From Trueperaceae bacterium (GTDB lineage: Bacteria; Deinococcota; Deinococci; Deinococcales; Trueperaceae), in contig JARGGE010000131.1 in NCBI GenBank assembly GCA_029210865.1, forward strand, positions 1 to 7,382: 7,382 nucleotides of DNA. The letters are read 5' to 3'. Positions within the stretch are counted from its first letter, which is position 1, and each line of letters begins with the position of its first letter. The translations under genes were made by a program, and so were the position numbers. Below, piece by piece: positions 1-5,186 of the stretch. The notes below the pieces were generated by a model. The model was not told the DNA's origin. It saw only the letters and a list, made by a program, of their open reading frames with translations, and did not search any database.

Positions 1-2
1 TG

Positions 3-116
3 GGAAAGAGGATCGACATAGAGCACAAGTTCTTCCCCATACTCAGCGGCGGCAACATATTCCACGCCTGGATAGGGGAGAGCGCGTCGGACCCGGAGGC
101 GCTGCGTCCGGCGCGG
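3..116 (+). pseudogene. Fragment of anaerobic ribonucleoside-triphosphate reductase (NrdD-like), broken at its 3' side
   Basis: The plus-strand frame entering from the left edge reads 38 residues that include ILSGGNIFHAWIGE followed by SASDPEAL. Class III anaerobic ribonucleotide reductases carry a matching segment (GGTVFHxxxxE, then S-x-P-E-A) roughly 150-200 residues before their C-terminus, ahead of the zinc-binding cysteines and the glycyl radical site. After about residue 38 the frame continues to a stop at 300-302, but the translation becomes Ser/Pro-rich and overlaps the opposite-strand gene, so the C-terminal zinc and glycyl-radical part is absent. A functional NrdD could not end here. 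Four of the five isoleucines are ATA and an arginine is AGG, unlike the codon use of every other gene in the window. It may be a decayed or transferred gene end, or an assembly join. The family call is from a short stretch only. Confidence 0.5.
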
Positions 117-154
117 GTGTCACAAGGGTCCGCGTCTTCTCCGCGTGGCCCCCC

Positions 155-1201
155 TCACCCCCCCCGCACCAACCCCTCGTCCCCCCACTTCTTGACCCAC
201 CCCGCGAGCTCGTCGAGCTCGACGCCGTGGGTGATGGCCAGCTCCTCGACGCTGGCGCCCTCGCCGAAGGCCTCGAGCAGGCGCTGGCCGCGGGCGCCGT
301 AGGTGGTGCGGAAGCGCATCCAGTGGTCGGTCATGGGGTTGAGCGCGTCACGGCCGCGCAGCGTGATCGCGTAGCGGCGCGCCACCCAGTCGGGGGCGTC
401 TTCGGGGAGGCGGAGCTGGCTGCCGGGGACGTCGATCAGGGCGAACGGTCCGCGCCGCTGCGGTTCGGCGGTGACGCGCAGCAGCGCCTCGCCGCGCACG
501 TGTAGGGCGACGCCCTCCGCGTTCACGGTGAGGCCGCTCGCGGGCGTTTCGCCGGCCGGGCGGGTGCGGCGCGCGGCGTAGCCGGCGATGGCGGCGGCGC
601 TGGTGGGATCGAGCGGGACCAGCTCGACGGTCGCGCCCTCCTCGCCGGCGAAGCGCGCCAGCGCGCGCAGCGCGTCGAAGCCGTCGGCGATCGTGCCGCC
701 GGCCGAGCGCGGGCGGTGGGCGTTCGCGGCGGCGACGTGGCCGGCGACGAGCAGCGCGAGCGCGACGCCGGCGCCGGCACGCACCACGAGCGCGCCGTGC
801 CAGCCGCGCGTCTCGAGGCGTGTGAGGAGCGCCGCGAGGGGGACCGCGTCGGCGGGGAGCGGCCGCCCCGGCACCAGCCGCGGCAGCGCGCGCAGCGCGT
901 CGATGGGCGCCTCGGGCGCCAGCGACGGGAGCGTGGGGACGCCGCTGGGGGCGTGCGCGACGGCGTGGACGGCCAGGTCGGTCACGGCCAGGCCGGCGAA
1001 GCGGCCGAGCAGGTGGCGGGCCTTGACCTCGCCGCCCACCAGCGCCAGCAGCGCGACGCCGCGGACGCTGGGGACGCCGTCGTCGTCGACCTGCGCCAGC
1101 GCCACCGTGCCGTCGGGCACGAGCGCCTTGAGGTGCACGAGCGCCTGCTGGCCGCTGAAGGCGCCGGTGCGGCCCAGGAGGCCGTCGGGGATGGGCTTCA
1201 C
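155..1201 (-). CDS. Hypothetical protein, third gene of the amidase-Nudix operon, with internal repeat and winged-helix-like tail
   Basis: I do not recognise this 348-residue protein with certainty. The GTG start at 1201 is chosen because it overlaps the Nudix stop as GTGA and has GGAGA six bases upstream; the frame stays open further upstream, but only as a shadow of the Nudix gene. No signal peptide is evident. Two segments resemble each other: RGVALLALVGGEVKA (residues 47-61) and AGVALALLVAGHVAAAN (144-160). Each is an apolar strand, a glycine turn and a second strand followed by a helix. This is reminiscent of DUF4388/PATAN or roadblock-like modules, but that is a guess from pattern only. 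Residues 302-348 (GARGQRLLEAFGEG, then SVEELAITHGVELDELAGWV) look like a small helical or winged-helix domain ending in DEGLVRGG. The coupling suggests co-expression with the two upstream genes; a regulatory or scaffold role is only inference. Confidence 0.8.
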   Translation of the reverse strand: MKPIPDGLLGRTGAFSGQQALVHLKALVPDGTVALAQVDDDGVPSVRGVALLALVGGEVKARHLLGRFAGLAVTDLAVHAVAHAPSGVPTLPSLAPEAPIDALRALPRLVPGRPLPADAVPLAALLTRLETRGWHGALVVRAGAGVALALLVAGHVAAANAHRPRSAGGTIADGFDALRALARFAGEEGATVELVPLDPTSAAAIAGYAARRTRPAGETPASGLTVNAEGVALHVRGEALLRVTAEPQRRGPFALIDVPGSQLRLPEDAPDWVARRYAITLRGRDALNPMTDHWMRFRTTYGARGQRLLEAFGEGASVEELAITHGVELDELAGWVKKWGDEGLVRGG

Positions 1202-1686
1202 GCGGTTTCTCCGGTGGCCGCGTCCGGCAGCAACCCCGCCCGCCGCGCCGCGCGCAGCACCTGCTTGAGCGTGCCGCGGTCCTCGTCGAAGGCGAGCATG
1301 GTCAGCGCCTCCTCGGGCGGGTAGAAGCCACCGTGCGGGAAGATCGCCTCGCGCAGGATGGCCTCGCGGGCGTTCGTGCGCAGCAGGTACCAGGTGATGC
1401 GGCGCCCCTCGCGGCGCGGGTTGACGTACTCGGTCTGCCACGTCTGGCGCGGGTCGATCGCGACCGATTGCACGCCGGCCTCCTCCTCCACCTCGCGCAC
1501 CGCGGTGTCGGCCTTCGACTCGCCTGGCTCGACGTGGCCCTTGGGGAACACCCAGGTGCCGTTGCGGTGGCGGATGAGCAGCACCTTGCCCTCGTCGTTC
1601 AGCACGACACCGCCCGCCCCCTCGACGATGCGTCGGGGGCGTCGGGACGAGCGTGCGGTGCGGGCGGCCGACATCCTAGCCGGCAT
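1198..1686 (-). CDS. Nudix hydrolase, Ndx1-like (diadenosine polyphosphate / nucleotide clean-up)
   Basis: The 162-residue protein has a perfect Nudix box, GX5EX7REUXEEXGU, at residues 50-72 (G50, E56, R64, E65, E68, E69, G71). It is preceded by GAGGVVLN and WVFPKGH and followed by YVNPRREGRRITWYLLR. The arrangement GAGGVV...WVFPKGH.EPGES...YVNP...W(F/Y)L...PEEA resembles, from memory, Thermus thermophilus Ndx1, which cleaves diadenosine hexa- and pentaphosphate in a metal-dependent reaction. The glutamates of the box bind the metal. The first 19 residues are basic and poorly conserved-looking, so the start is open: ATG at 1686 lies 4 bases after the amidase stop, while ATG at 1674 has AGGA 11 bases upstream and would remove four residues. 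It is cytoplasmic. It is co-transcribed with the amidase and overlaps the next gene by 4 bases. The exact substrate cannot be read from sequence. Confidence 0.93.
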   Translation of the reverse strand: MPARMSAARTARSSRRPRRIVEGAGGVVLNDEGKVLLIRHRNGTWVFPKGHVEPGESKADTAVREVEEEAGVQSVAIDPRQTWQTEYVNPRREGRRITWYLLRTNAREAILREAIFPHGGFYPPEEALTMLAFDEDRGTLKQVLRAARRAGLLPDAATGETA

Positions 1687-1690
1687 CCTA

Positions 1691-3271
1691 TCAACGCTGG
1701 GCGAGCGACCCGCCGTCCCTCAGGAACGTGAGCACGCCGTCGGCGAGCGCGTCGGCCAGCGTCGCGCGGTAGGTGGCGTCGGCGAGCTTGGCGCCTTCGT
1801 CGGGGTTCGACACGAAGCCGACCTCGACCAGGATGGCGGGGATGCGGCTGTTGCGGATCACGTAGAACAGGTTCTGGCGCACGCCGCGGTCGTTCGCGCC
1901 CGTCGCGCCCACCAGCTGCGCCTGCACCAGGTCGGCGAGCGCCAGCGAGTAGTTGAGCTGCGTCTCGCGCAGGATGTCGCCGGCGATGTCGTTGGCGATG
2001 CTCGCGGCCTCCTGCGTGCGGGTGGCGCCGACGTCGCCGCCGCCGTTCTCGTCGATCGCGCGGTCGATGAGCGCCGGGTCGAGCGGGCGGCCGAACACCC
2101 ACGTCTCGATGCCCTGGGCGCCGCTCGCGTCCGCCGAGTTGGCGTGGATCGACACGAAGACGTTGCGGTCGGTGGTGGCGAAGGTCGAGCGCTCCTGCAG
2201 CGTCAGGAAGGTGTCGTCGCCGCGCGTGAGGATCACGTGCACGCCCTCGGTCTCGAGCAGCGCCTTGAGGCGCAGCGCGACGTCGAGCACGACGGCCTTC
2301 TCGTGCGCCCAGCTCGACACGGCGCCGGGGTCGTGGCCGCCGTGACCGGCGTCGATGACCACCGTGTGGCGCCGCGGGGTGGCGTCGGCGACGGCGAGCG
2401 GCACGGTCGGCAGCGGCGGCACGGCGGTGACGCCGTCCGCCATGGGGGTGGCCACCTCGCCGCGCAGGTCGGGGGCGAAGTCGACGTAGACGGTGTCGGT
2501 CTCGCCGCGCGGGAGCGTGCCGACGCGGTAGCCGACGCCGCTCGGCGCGATGGGGTAGCGCGTCTGGACCACCAGCGCGACGACCCCCTCGAGCACCTGG
2601 AACGCGACCGCGGCGAGGTTGGGGTCGCCGTCCACCGCGCGCGTGAGCGCCGGGGCGTGCGCGCCCGGCAGCAGCAGCGCGAGCGACGAGCCGTTCACGG
2701 CCACCTGGTACGGGTGCCCGGCCGGCAGGTCGAGCGCGACGCGGCTGACGCCGTCGGTGAGGCCGAGCCGCGGGGCGGTCACCTGCACGCCGGCGGCGAA
2801 GTCGGGCAGGTCGATCGTGACGACGCGGGCCTCGGCGTGCCAGCCGGAATCGCCGCCGAGCGCGGCGACGATCGGCGTGATGGGGACGTAGCTGATCCCG
2901 TCGACCAGGATCGCCATGGGGCTCTCGAACGCGCCGCCGTCGTAGCGGACCGCGCCGGGGCGCTTGACCAACCCGGCGGCGACGTCGGCGGTGGCGTCGA
3001 TGACCACGCGGCGGATGCCGGCGGCGAACGTCAGCCGCTTGGTCGCGGCGTCGAAGCGCAGGTCGAGGCCGCTGGCGGTCGCGAAGCTCGACGCGCGCAT
3101 GTAGGCGTTGGTGCTGTCGCCGTAGGCGATGAAGTAGTAGGGACCGGCGTCGTCGACGAGCTCGCCGTCGATCGACAGGAAGTTGTGGCGCTCTTGCGCC
3201 CAAGCGTGGCCGGCCGCCAGGCCCAGAAGGACGGCGAAGGTGACGAGGAGGAGGATCCGGCGGCGCGGCAC
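1691..3271 (-). CDS. Secreted N-acetylmuramoyl-L-alanine amidase (Amidase_3) with N-terminal wall-binding-like domains
   Basis: This enzyme cleaves the amide bond between N-acetylmuramic acid and L-alanine in peptidoglycan, outside the cytoplasmic membrane. With a GTG start at 3271 it has 526 residues. A signal peptide is clear: basic PRRR, a hydrophobic run ILLLVTFAVLLGLAAG, and a likely cut after AWA (residue 25). Residues about 30-155 form two stretches resembling copper-amine-oxidase-N-like modules (LSIDGELVDD..AYMRA, then SPMAILVDGISYVPI). Residues about 160-270 look like an AMIN-type beta domain. The catalytic domain starts near 302 with VVIDAGHGGHDPGA. Predicted zinc ligands are H310, E324 and H376 (SIHANS), and the catalytic glutamate is E483 (VEVGFVSN). 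The frame extends upstream to 3670, but that part is low-complexity and would bury the signal peptide, so the GTG start is preferred. No good Shine-Dalgarno precedes it. It is the first gene of a three-gene operon. Confidence 0.93.
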   Translation of the reverse strand: MPRRRILLLVTFAVLLGLAAGHAWAQERHNFLSIDGELVDDAGPYYFIAYGDSTNAYMRASSFATASGLDLRFDAATKRLTFAAGIRRVVIDATADVAAGLVKRPGAVRYDGGAFESPMAILVDGISYVPITPIVAALGGDSGWHAEARVVTIDLPDFAAGVQVTAPRLGLTDGVSRVALDLPAGHPYQVAVNGSSLALLLPGAHAPALTRAVDGDPNLAAVAFQVLEGVVALVVQTRYPIAPSGVGYRVGTLPRGETDTVYVDFAPDLRGEVATPMADGVTAVPPLPTVPLAVADATPRRHTVVIDAGHGGHDPGAVSSWAHEKAVVLDVALRLKALLETEGVHVILTRGDDTFLTLQERSTFATTDRNVFVSIHANSADASGAQGIETWVFGRPLDPALIDRAIDENGGGDVGATRTQEAASIANDIAGDILRETQLNYSLALADLVQAQLVGATGANDRGVRQNLFYVIRNSRIPAILVEVGFVSNPDEGAKLADATYRATLADALADGVLTFLRDGGSLAQR

Positions 3272-3281
3272 GCTGAAAGTG

Positions 3282-3290
3282 AGTCTAGCA
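3282..3290 (-). promoter_or_regulatory. Predicted extended -10 promoter element of the amidase operon
   Basis: Reading the minus strand, TGCTAGACT lies 10 bases before the GTG start of the amidase. It matches an extended -10 (TGn followed by TAnnnT). There is no convincing -35 at 17 bases; a weak TTGCAC lies about 21 bases upstream of the hexamer. The transcript would begin only a few bases before the start codon, which fits the lack of a ribosome binding site. The prediction is by eye only. Confidence 0.4.
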
Positions 3291-3392
3291 CGGGTTCTCG
3301 CAGCCGAAGTGCAATCGTCCACGTCAGGGACGGGCCTCCCACTCGGGCCCCCGCGCGCCGGCGTCGGTGGGGCGACCACCCGGCGGGGTCCC

Positions 3393-3424
3393 GGGCCGCG
3401 CCCCTTCATGAGCGGCGCGGGCCC
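3393..3424. repeat. GC-rich inverted repeat (hairpin) in the divergent intergenic region
   Basis: The left arm GGGCCGCGCC (3393-3402) pairs with the right arm GGCGCGGGCCC (3414-3424), with one bulged G. The 11-base loop contains the palindrome TCATGA. It lies in the 248-base gap (3272-3519) between the diverging amidase operon and the metallopeptidase-like gene, about 100-130 bases upstream of each start. It has no T-tract on either strand, so it is not a classical terminator. An operator or RNA structure in a leader is possible, but chance in GC-rich DNA cannot be excluded. I see no small gene in the rest of the gap. Confidence 0.4.
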
Positions 3425-3506
3425 CACCGATCCCCCACATGAGGACGGCGAGGGGGCGAGCGTTGAGGCCCGGACCGGGGCGTCCGCGGCCGCCGGGTCC
3501 CAGCGG

Positions 3507-3512
3507 TAGGCT
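3507..3512 (+). promoter_or_regulatory. TAnnnT box just before the metallopeptidase-like gene (possible leaderless -10)
   Basis: TAGGCT lies 7 bases before the ATG at 3520, the spacing expected of a leaderless promoter in Deinococcota. The overlapping GGTAGG could instead act as an imperfect Shine-Dalgarno 9 bases from the ATG. The sequence alone cannot separate the two readings. No matching -35 is visible. Confidence 0.3.
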
Positions 3513-3519
3513 CGCCGCC

Positions 3520-4587
3520 ATGCACCGTCCGACGCCCGACCCCCTGCGGGGCGTCTACCTGCGACCGCTACCCGACTCCTGGGTGCCCGCCCGCGCCTCG
3601 GCCGGCGCGCGCGGCCGCGCGGCACAGCTGCAGGCCTTCCTGCGGCCGCTGCAGGTCGCGGCCGCGGCACGCTTCGACCTGCACGGTCACGCCGAACTGT
3701 GGGTGGCGAACCCCGACGATTGGGCGCGGCTGACCTCGGCGCCCTACGGCTGGCCCTTCACGCGCACCCGGCGAACGCCGGCGAGCGCAGCGTTCGCCGC
3801 GGGCCCGACCACGGCGATCGTCGTCGCCGCCGACGTACCGGGCCGCTTGATCAAGCGCTTCGAGCCGGTGCTGCTCGCCGCCGCCCGGTCGGGGGTGCGG
3901 GCGCCGGTCGGGGAACCCGCGGTGGCGGGACCGCGCGCCGGCGTCGACGCCGCCACGCTCGCGGCGGCCCCTCCGGTCCGTGCCGACGTCGCCTCGCTCA
4001 CCGAGGCCCCGTGGGTTCGTGCCGACGTCGCCTCGCTCACCGAGGCCCCGTGGGTTCGTGCGGACGTGCGCGAGCTCGTCGACCTGGTGGTCGGTCACGA
4101 GTGGGGCCACGCGGTGGCGCAGGCGGCCGGCCTGCGCACCCACGTGAAGTGGCTCGACGAGCTGCTCGCGACCGTGCTCTACCTGGCGGCGCTGCGGGCG
4201 ACCGGCGCCGACGCGACGCTCGCGCGCTTCCGCGCCTGGGCGGAGGTTCAGCGGGTGGGCGGCGCGGCGGCGGCCGAGGCGGCGCCGCCGCGCTACGGGC
4301 GGGCCGCGCGTCCGGCAGCCGCGCCGCGCCGCGACCTGGGCGCCTTCGAGACGCCGCGCGGCAAGCTGCGGCTCCCCGACCTGGTGTGGTTCCAGGGGGT
4401 GTTCACCGAGCGCGCCTGGGCGCTCGTCGAGGCCGAGGGGTGGGGCTTCCCGGAGCGGCTGCTCGCGGCGCTCGAGGGGGTCGACACGGGGCCGGGCGCG
4501 CGGGCGCGCGGCGACGTAGCGCGCGCGGTGGTGGCCGTGGAGCCGAGCTTCCGGGACTGGTTCCGGACCTTCGGCGTCGAGGAATGA
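3520..4587 (+). CDS. Putative zinc metallopeptidase-like protein with HEWGH motif, otherwise unrecognised
   Basis: I cannot name a family for this 355-residue protein. The ATG at 3520 is chosen because upstream residues in the frame are Pro/Arg/Gly filler. Residues 185-200 form a helix RELVDLVVGHEWGHAVAQ with the zincin motif HExxH (H193, E194, H197). Sixteen residues on comes W-L-D213-E214-L-L-A, where E214 (or D213) could be the third zinc ligand, as in gluzincins. This predicts a zinc-dependent peptidase, but no substrate or partner can be read. No signal peptide or membrane segment is evident, so it is probably cytoplasmic. Residues 131-165 are Ala/Val-rich linker and include a duplicated 13-residue unit just before the catalytic helix. 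The C-terminal third has a basic, proline-rich stretch (about 256-270) and then an acidic helical end with WFQGVFTERAWALVEAEGWGF. It stands alone, convergent with hicBA and divergent from the amidase operon. Confidence 0.82.
   Translation: MHRPTPDPLRGVYLRPLPDSWVPARASAGARGRAAQLQAFLRPLQVAAAARFDLHGHAELWVANPDDWARLTSAPYGWPFTRTRRTPASAAFAAGPTTAIVVAADVPGRLIKRFEPVLLAAARSGVRAPVGEPAVAGPRAGVDAATLAAAPPVRADVASLTEAPWVRADVASLTEAPWVRADVRELVDLVVGHEWGHAVAQAAGLRTHVKWLDELLATVLYLAALRATGADATLARFRAWAEVQRVGGAAAAEAAPPRYGRAARPAAAPRRDLGAFETPRGKLRLPDLVWFQGVFTERAWALVEAEGWGFPERLLAALEGVDTGPGARARGDVARAVVAVEPSFRDWFRTFGVEE
3976..4068 (+). repeat. 39-bp in-frame tandem duplication plus partial third copy
   Basis: Unit 1 (3976-4014) and unit 2 (4015-4053) are 39 bases each and differ at one base (GTC versus GTT in the first codon). 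They are followed by a 15-base partial copy (4054-4068) with three differences from unit 1. Each unit encodes VRADVASLTEAPW, and the partial copy encodes VRADV before running into the catalytic helix of the HExxH protein. The 38/39 identity, including third codon positions, indicates a recent duplication or slippage event that preserved the frame. Confidence 0.95.
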
Positions 4588-4619
4588 CCATCCGGTGGTC
4601 GAACGGTCGGCTCAGACCG
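4586..4619. terminator. Two short inverted repeats between convergent genes (weak terminator candidates)
   Basis: GACCA (4586-4590) pairs with TGGTC (4596-4600) across a 5-base loop. CGGTC (4604-4608) pairs with GACCG (4615-4619) across a 6-base loop. They span the 24-base gap between the metallopeptidase-like gene and hicA, which end tail to tail. Stems are only 5 bp and no T-run follows on either strand, so intrinsic termination is doubtful. They are noted as the only structure at this convergent junction. Confidence 0.22.
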
Positions 4620-4830
4620 AGGTCCACTCCTCGCGGTCGACGCCCGCCTGCCTGAGGATGCGAGCGAGCAGGTCGCGGCTGATGTCGCTGCCGTGAGGGT
4701 TCGGGATGCGTACGGTGCGGTCACCCCGAATCATGAAGTGGTGGCGGCCGCCAGCGTACGGACCCGTGAAGCCGAGCGCTTGCAGCGCTCGAACGAGGTC
4801 GCGCCGCGCGATCGGTCCGAACGGCGGCAC
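4612..4830 (-). CDS. hicA: HicA family toxin (mRNA interferase)
   Basis: This 72-residue protein is a HicA-type toxin, a small double-stranded-RNA-binding-like fold that cleaves mRNA when not bound by HicB. Visible signatures are the N-terminal helix RRDLVRALQALGF, the core GGRHHFMIRGDRTVRIPNPHG (split here at residues 27-47, with H30/H31 holding the catalytic histidine position) and the closing helix SRDLLARILRQAGVDREEW. The GTG start at 4830 shares its first base with the hicB stop (TAGTG), which implies translational coupling to the antitoxin. The longer open frame reaching 4911 lies entirely inside hicB and is not the start. Length is normal for the family. The residue before the histidines is Arg (R29) where Ser or Thr is frequent, but the motif is otherwise intact, so the toxin is probably active. 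Confidence 0.9.
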   Translation of the reverse strand: MPPFGPIARRDLVRALQALGFTGPYAGGRHHFMIRGDRTVRIPNPHGSDISRDLLARILRQAGVDREEWTSV

Positions 4831-5072
4831 TAGCTCGCGACGGGCACCTGCACGTCGATGCCGTCGAGCGGAGGGATCGGGAGCTGCCGGGCGATGCGCA
4901 GGAGAAGCCACTCCTCGACCACGCTCTCGAGTTCATCGCGACACGCTTCGAGCGTGGCGGCTTCGGCGTACACGCCGTCGAGTCCAGGCACCTCGGCGTA
5001 GTAGCGACCATCGTCGGCCAGCACCTCGTAGCGCGCACGATGCAACGCGGTGTCGATGTAGCGGCGGAGCAT
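4830..5072 (-). CDS. hicB: HicB family antitoxin (short, no DNA-binding domain visible)
   Basis: This 80-residue protein should neutralise HicA by direct binding. It shows the partial RNase H-like fold typical of HicB: a first strand ARYEVLADDGRYYAEVPGLDGVYAEA (two halves about residues 13-38), the helix TLEACRDELESVVEEWLLL (40-58), and a tail ending LDGIDVQV. No helix-turn-helix or ribbon-helix-helix follows, so unlike longer HicB proteins it is unlikely to repress its own promoter alone. ATG at 5072 is chosen for its strong Shine-Dalgarno; the frame extends upstream to 5156 but without a conserved-looking N-terminus. It precedes hicA, the reverse of the classic toxin-first order, a layout also known in other bacteria. 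The upstream gap to the cyclase gene is 114 bases, enough for its own promoter. Confidence 0.9.
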   Translation of the reverse strand: MLRRYIDTALHRARYEVLADDGRYYAEVPGLDGVYAEAATLEACRDELESVVEEWLLLRIARQLPIPPLDGIDVQVPVAS

Positions 5073-5075
5073 GAT

Positions 5076-5087
5076 CCCTCCCTCCCC
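5076..5087 (-). promoter_or_regulatory. Strong ribosome binding site of hicB
   Basis: On the minus strand the run GGGGAGGGAGGG ends 3 bases before the hicB ATG at 5072. GGAGG at 5085-5081 sits 8 bases from the start codon. This is the strongest Shine-Dalgarno in the window, and it fixes the hicB start over the upstream in-frame ATG at 5156. The partner toxin has no comparable site, so antitoxin synthesis should exceed toxin synthesis. Confidence 0.75.
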
Positions 5088-5186
5088 GGAACGTTTGCCC
5101 GAGCGTACTCGTTGCGGCGTCGAGCCGTGGCTGGGTGGTAGGTCGTTCGCCGCCACCGGATGGGCAGCGGCCCGCCGACCGCCCCG

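Noticed and set aside
1202..1441. N-terminal 80-residue extension of the unknown operon protein
   Set aside because: It lies fully within the Nudix gene in another frame and reads as Arg/Ala/Pro filler; the GTGA start has a ribosome binding site.
3366..3380. Small palindrome GGTGG/CCACC in the intergenic region
   Set aside because: The five-base stem is expected by chance at this GC content and has no associated feature.
1358..3442. A 694-residue open frame on the plus strand opposite the Nudix and amidase genes
   Set aside because: It is the antisense shadow of two genes with intact catalytic motifs; its translation is Arg/Val/Ala/Gly/Asp-rich with no domain, as expected in GC-rich DNA.
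3272..3670. N-terminal extension of the amidase up to 3670
   Set aside because: The extension is low-complexity Pro/Arg/Gly/Ala, crosses the divergent gene's start, and would place the signal peptide 133 residues inside the protein.
5073..5186. Promoter or terminator between the cyclase gene and hicB
   Set aside because: A TACGCT hexamer (5102-5107) has no matching -35 at proper spacing, and the GC-rich pairing just after the cyclase stop is bulged and lacks a T-run; too weak to list.
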